The translations under genes were made by a program, and so were the position numbers. A stretch of 64,000 nt of DNA, from assembly GCA_011524905.1 (NCBI GenBank), contig WTJI01000044.1, forward strand, positions 1-64,000. The letters are read 5' to 3'. Origin of the DNA: Flavobacteriales bacterium (lineage in GTDB: Bacteria; Bacteroidota; Bacteroidia; Flavobacteriales; Flavobacteriaceae). The notes under the pieces are model-generated. The model searched no databases. It was not told the DNA's origin and saw nothing but the letters and a program-made list of their open reading frames with translations. Each line of letters starts with the position of its first letter. The stretch's first letter is position 1. Of this stretch, positions 62,172 through 64,000 are shown one piece after another.

Positions 62172-64000
62172 CAGCTCAGAAATTGATAAGCGCCAAAAGC
62201 CGATACATAGGCGATGATGGTCATCAACCCTAGTTGAAGCATGGGCCAGCGCCAGCTATTGGTTTCTTTTTTTACAATGGCAAGGGTACTCATACACTGC
62301 ATCGCAAAAGCATAAAACAACATTAAGGAGATACCCGTTGGCAAATCAAAAATTAAACTACCATCGGCTCGTGTTTCTTGCGCCATCTTATTTTTAATTG
62401 GGGTTTCTTCTTCACTGCCCACACTGTAAATAGTAGCAAGACTGCCCACAAAAACTTCGCGAGCAGCAAAAGAACTTATCAATGCAATGCCAATTTTCCA
62501 ATCATATCCCAAAGGACGAATGACTGGCTCAATGGCCTTGCCCAGTATGCCCATATAAGAATGCTCTAAACGATAGGCAGCAATTTTGGCTTCCAAAACT
62601 GCAGGAGATAGCTGTTTGGTGGCTTGTTGCTTTACTATAGCCTCTGCGTCAGAAAAATCTTTCCCTGGACCAAAAGATGCCATCAGCCATAAAAGTATAG
62701 AAATTGCTAAAATGACCTTTCCTGCTTCAGTTACAAATGATTTTGTTTTTTCTAAGACCGTAATCCCTACGTTTTTCAGTAGTGGCATTTTATAATTGGG
62801 CATTTCCACAACAAAATAACTTTTATGGGTCGTTTTGAAGTATTTTTTAAGTATCCAAGAAGATAAAAGTGCCATGACAAAACCCAAAAGATAGAGCCCC
62901 ATGAGGGTCAATCCTTGGATATTAATGCCTAAAAATGTTTTTTCAGGAATGACTAAACTAATCAAAATGAGATAAACGGGTAATCGCGCGGAACAAGTTG
63001 TAAATGGAGTCACCAAAATTGTTAATAAACGCTCTTTCCAATTTTCAATGTTTCTTGTAGCCATTACGGCTGGAATAGCACAAGCTGTTCCTGAAATTAG
63101 GGGAATAACACTTTTACCACTTAATCCAAATCGGCGGAGTCCTCGGTCCATTAAAAAAACAACACGACTCATATAACCCGATTCTTCGAGTAATGATATA
63201 AACAAGAATAAAAAGGCAATTTGCGGAATGAATATTACAATCCCGCCTAGACCAGGAATAATACCTTCAGCCAACAAACTGGTAAACAGACCTGGGGGGA
63301 GTTTTGTATTGACCCATTCGCTAAGTTGTGCAAAGCTGCTATCTATCAAATCCATAGGAACACTACTCCAATCGTAAATGGACTGGAAAATCAAAAGGAG
63401 TAGGGCAAAAAAGAAAACATAACCCCAAACTTTATGAATCAAAACACGATCTAAGCGACTGCGCCAATCCGAAGCAGCATTTTGATCAACATGGTAGGAT
63501 TGTTTCAGAGTATCATTGATGATTTGATACCGTCTGATAGTTTCTTTTTGTTGTAGTCTCTTTAGGGCTGCATCACTTTCAATCTTAAAGTCTGGTGATT
63601 TTTGAATTCTATTTCGTTCGACTTTTGAGAAATTTACATCTTGGGTAATCACCAGCCAAAGCTTGTAGATGGATTCTGTTGGAAATGCCTTTTTAAGTTG
63701 CTGAAAATAGTCTTTGTCTATGGATTCTAATTCCAGTAGCGGTGTGGACGGTAATTTTCTGTAATCAATAATGGCTTTTTTGAGGGTTGCTATACCCTCT
63801 TGATTACGCATACTTGTCAAGATTACCTGCGTACCCAATTTTTCTTGAAGCTTTTCAATATCTATCTGAATTCCCTTTCGCTTCATTTGATCTGCCATAT
63901 TGACGACCAAAAGGGTGGGAATTCCCAAATCCTTGATTTGGGTAAACAAAAGTAAGTTGCGTTTTAAATTTTCAATATCTGTGATGACGACGACTAGATC
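62171..64000 (-). CDS. feoB: Ferrous iron transport protein B, 5' end cut off by the window
   Basis: The 3' 609 codons of feoB. The reading frame stays open to the window edge (DLVVVITDIENLKRNLL precedes the internal TTG), so the gene starts outside. The G-domain nucleotide motif NMAD is visible, then two Gate motifs: a segment with SGTACAIPAVMATRNIENWK, transport helices including CSARLPVYLILISL, and a C-terminal AAREVFVGSLATIY with conserved Glu/Cys-type residues. It imports Fe2+ across the inner membrane. Confidence 0.95.
   Translation of the reverse strand, partial: DLVVVITDIENLKRNLLLFTQIKDLGIPTLLVVNMADQMKRKGIQIDIEKLQEKLGTQVILTSMRNQEGIATLKKAIIDYRKLPSTPLLELESIDKDYFQQLKKAFPTESIYKLWLVITQDVNFSKVERNRIQKSPDFKIESDAALKRLQQKETIRRYQIINDTLKQSYHVDQNAASDWRSRLDRVLIHKVWGYVFFFALLLLIFQSIYDWSSVPMDLIDSSFAQLSEWVNTKLPPGLFTSLLAEGIIPGLGGIVIFIPQIAFLFLFISLLEESGYMSRVVFLMDRGLRRFGLSGKSVIPLISGTACAIPAVMATRNIENWKERLLTILVTPFTTCSARLPVYLILISLVIPEKTFLGINIQGLTLMGLYLLGFVMALLSSWILKKYFKTTHKSYFVVEMPNYKMPLLKNVGITVLEKTKSFVTEAGKVILAISILLWLMASFGPGKDFSDAEAIVKQQATKQLSPAVLEAKIAAYRLEHSYMGILGKAIEPVIRPLGYDWKIGIALISSFAAREVFVGSLATIYSVGSEEETPIKNKMAQETRADGSLIFDLPTGISLMLFYAFAMQCMSTLAIVKKETNSWRWPMLQLGLMTIIAYVSAFGAYQFLS

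Noticed and set aside
1-64000. Search for CRISPR arrays, insertion sequences, rRNA and prophage genes
   Set aside because: No direct-repeat array, transposase, integrase, phage structural gene or rRNA sequence was recognised.

Overview
The window looks like chromosomal DNA of an aerobic member of the Bacteroidota, most likely Flavobacteriia. Evidence from the sequence: low GC, many promoters of the Bacteroidota type (TAnnTTTG at -7, TTG near -33), a TonB-dependent receptor with an N-terminal carboxypeptidase-regulatory-like domain, a DUF2723 membrane protein, VPS10/BNR-propeller exported proteins, an sdhCAB operon, an alpha2-type glycyl-tRNA synthetase and a tRNA gene without encoded CCA. Aerobic metabolism is indicated by sdhCAB, oxygen-dependent hemF, hemJ and class Ia ribonucleotide reductase. 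I see no insertion sequence, prophage, CRISPR array or rRNA. The genes are packed tightly. Four of ten convergent junctions overlap by exactly 4 bp and one by 101 bp.

Layout. 1-4 kb: tRNA-Gln and a large DUF2723 (TMEM260-like) protein. 4-7 kb: a minus-strand run of dgt, a membrane metallophosphoesterase and a thioredoxin-fold protein without CXXC. 7-14 kb: a surface-type beta-helix lipoprotein, a TonB-dependent receptor, a PiT phosphate transporter with a helical PhoU-like tail, and a convergent MORN-repeat exported protein. 14-18 kb: nrdA/nrdB with a DnaA-box-like site upstream, and a DUF3109 protein. 18-23 kb: marC, a small membrane protein, a CtpA-type protease coupled to dCMP deaminase, a HupE/UreJ protein, a TerB-DnaJ co-chaperone and a bacilliredoxin. 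23-29 kb: plsC, an NtrY-like histidine kinase, hemJ and a VPS10 protein. 29-40 kb: a divergent heme locus (AraC regulator-hemH-MATE on the minus strand; hemA-C-D-E-F, an antiporter and hemB on the plus strand). 40-52 kb: DNA repair, hydrolase and transporter genes (ogt, a serine hydrolase, a PolB-like exonuclease, a fused peptide-type ABC ATPase, an aldo/keto reductase, an OmpA lipoprotein, exodeoxyribonuclease III, glyS, comF, a Big_5 lipoprotein, an omega-amidase-like hydrolase and a HAD phosphatase). 52-57 kb: sdhCAB. 57-64 kb: a second VPS10 protein, aminopeptidase P, an SRPBCC/GyrI-like protein, a 40-residue FeoB-associated protein and the 3' part of feoB.

How the genes work together. 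Every step from glutamyl-tRNA to protoheme is encoded here except hemL. The heme supplied would feed the cytochrome b of the SdhCAB complex, and FeoB would supply iron. dgt, nrdAB and dCMP deaminase all act on deoxynucleotide pools.

The most interesting candidate for an undescribed system is the 7.0-14.1 kb module. A lipoprotein with an acidic surface-export-like signal takes the place of SusD beside a TonB-dependent receptor and a PiT transporter. Three intergenic regions of the module carry related 16-bp sites made of TTAA/GTTA half-sites spaced 11 bp apart, resembling PhoB/PhoP boxes. I infer a phosphate-responsive uptake system; this is not proven by the sequence.
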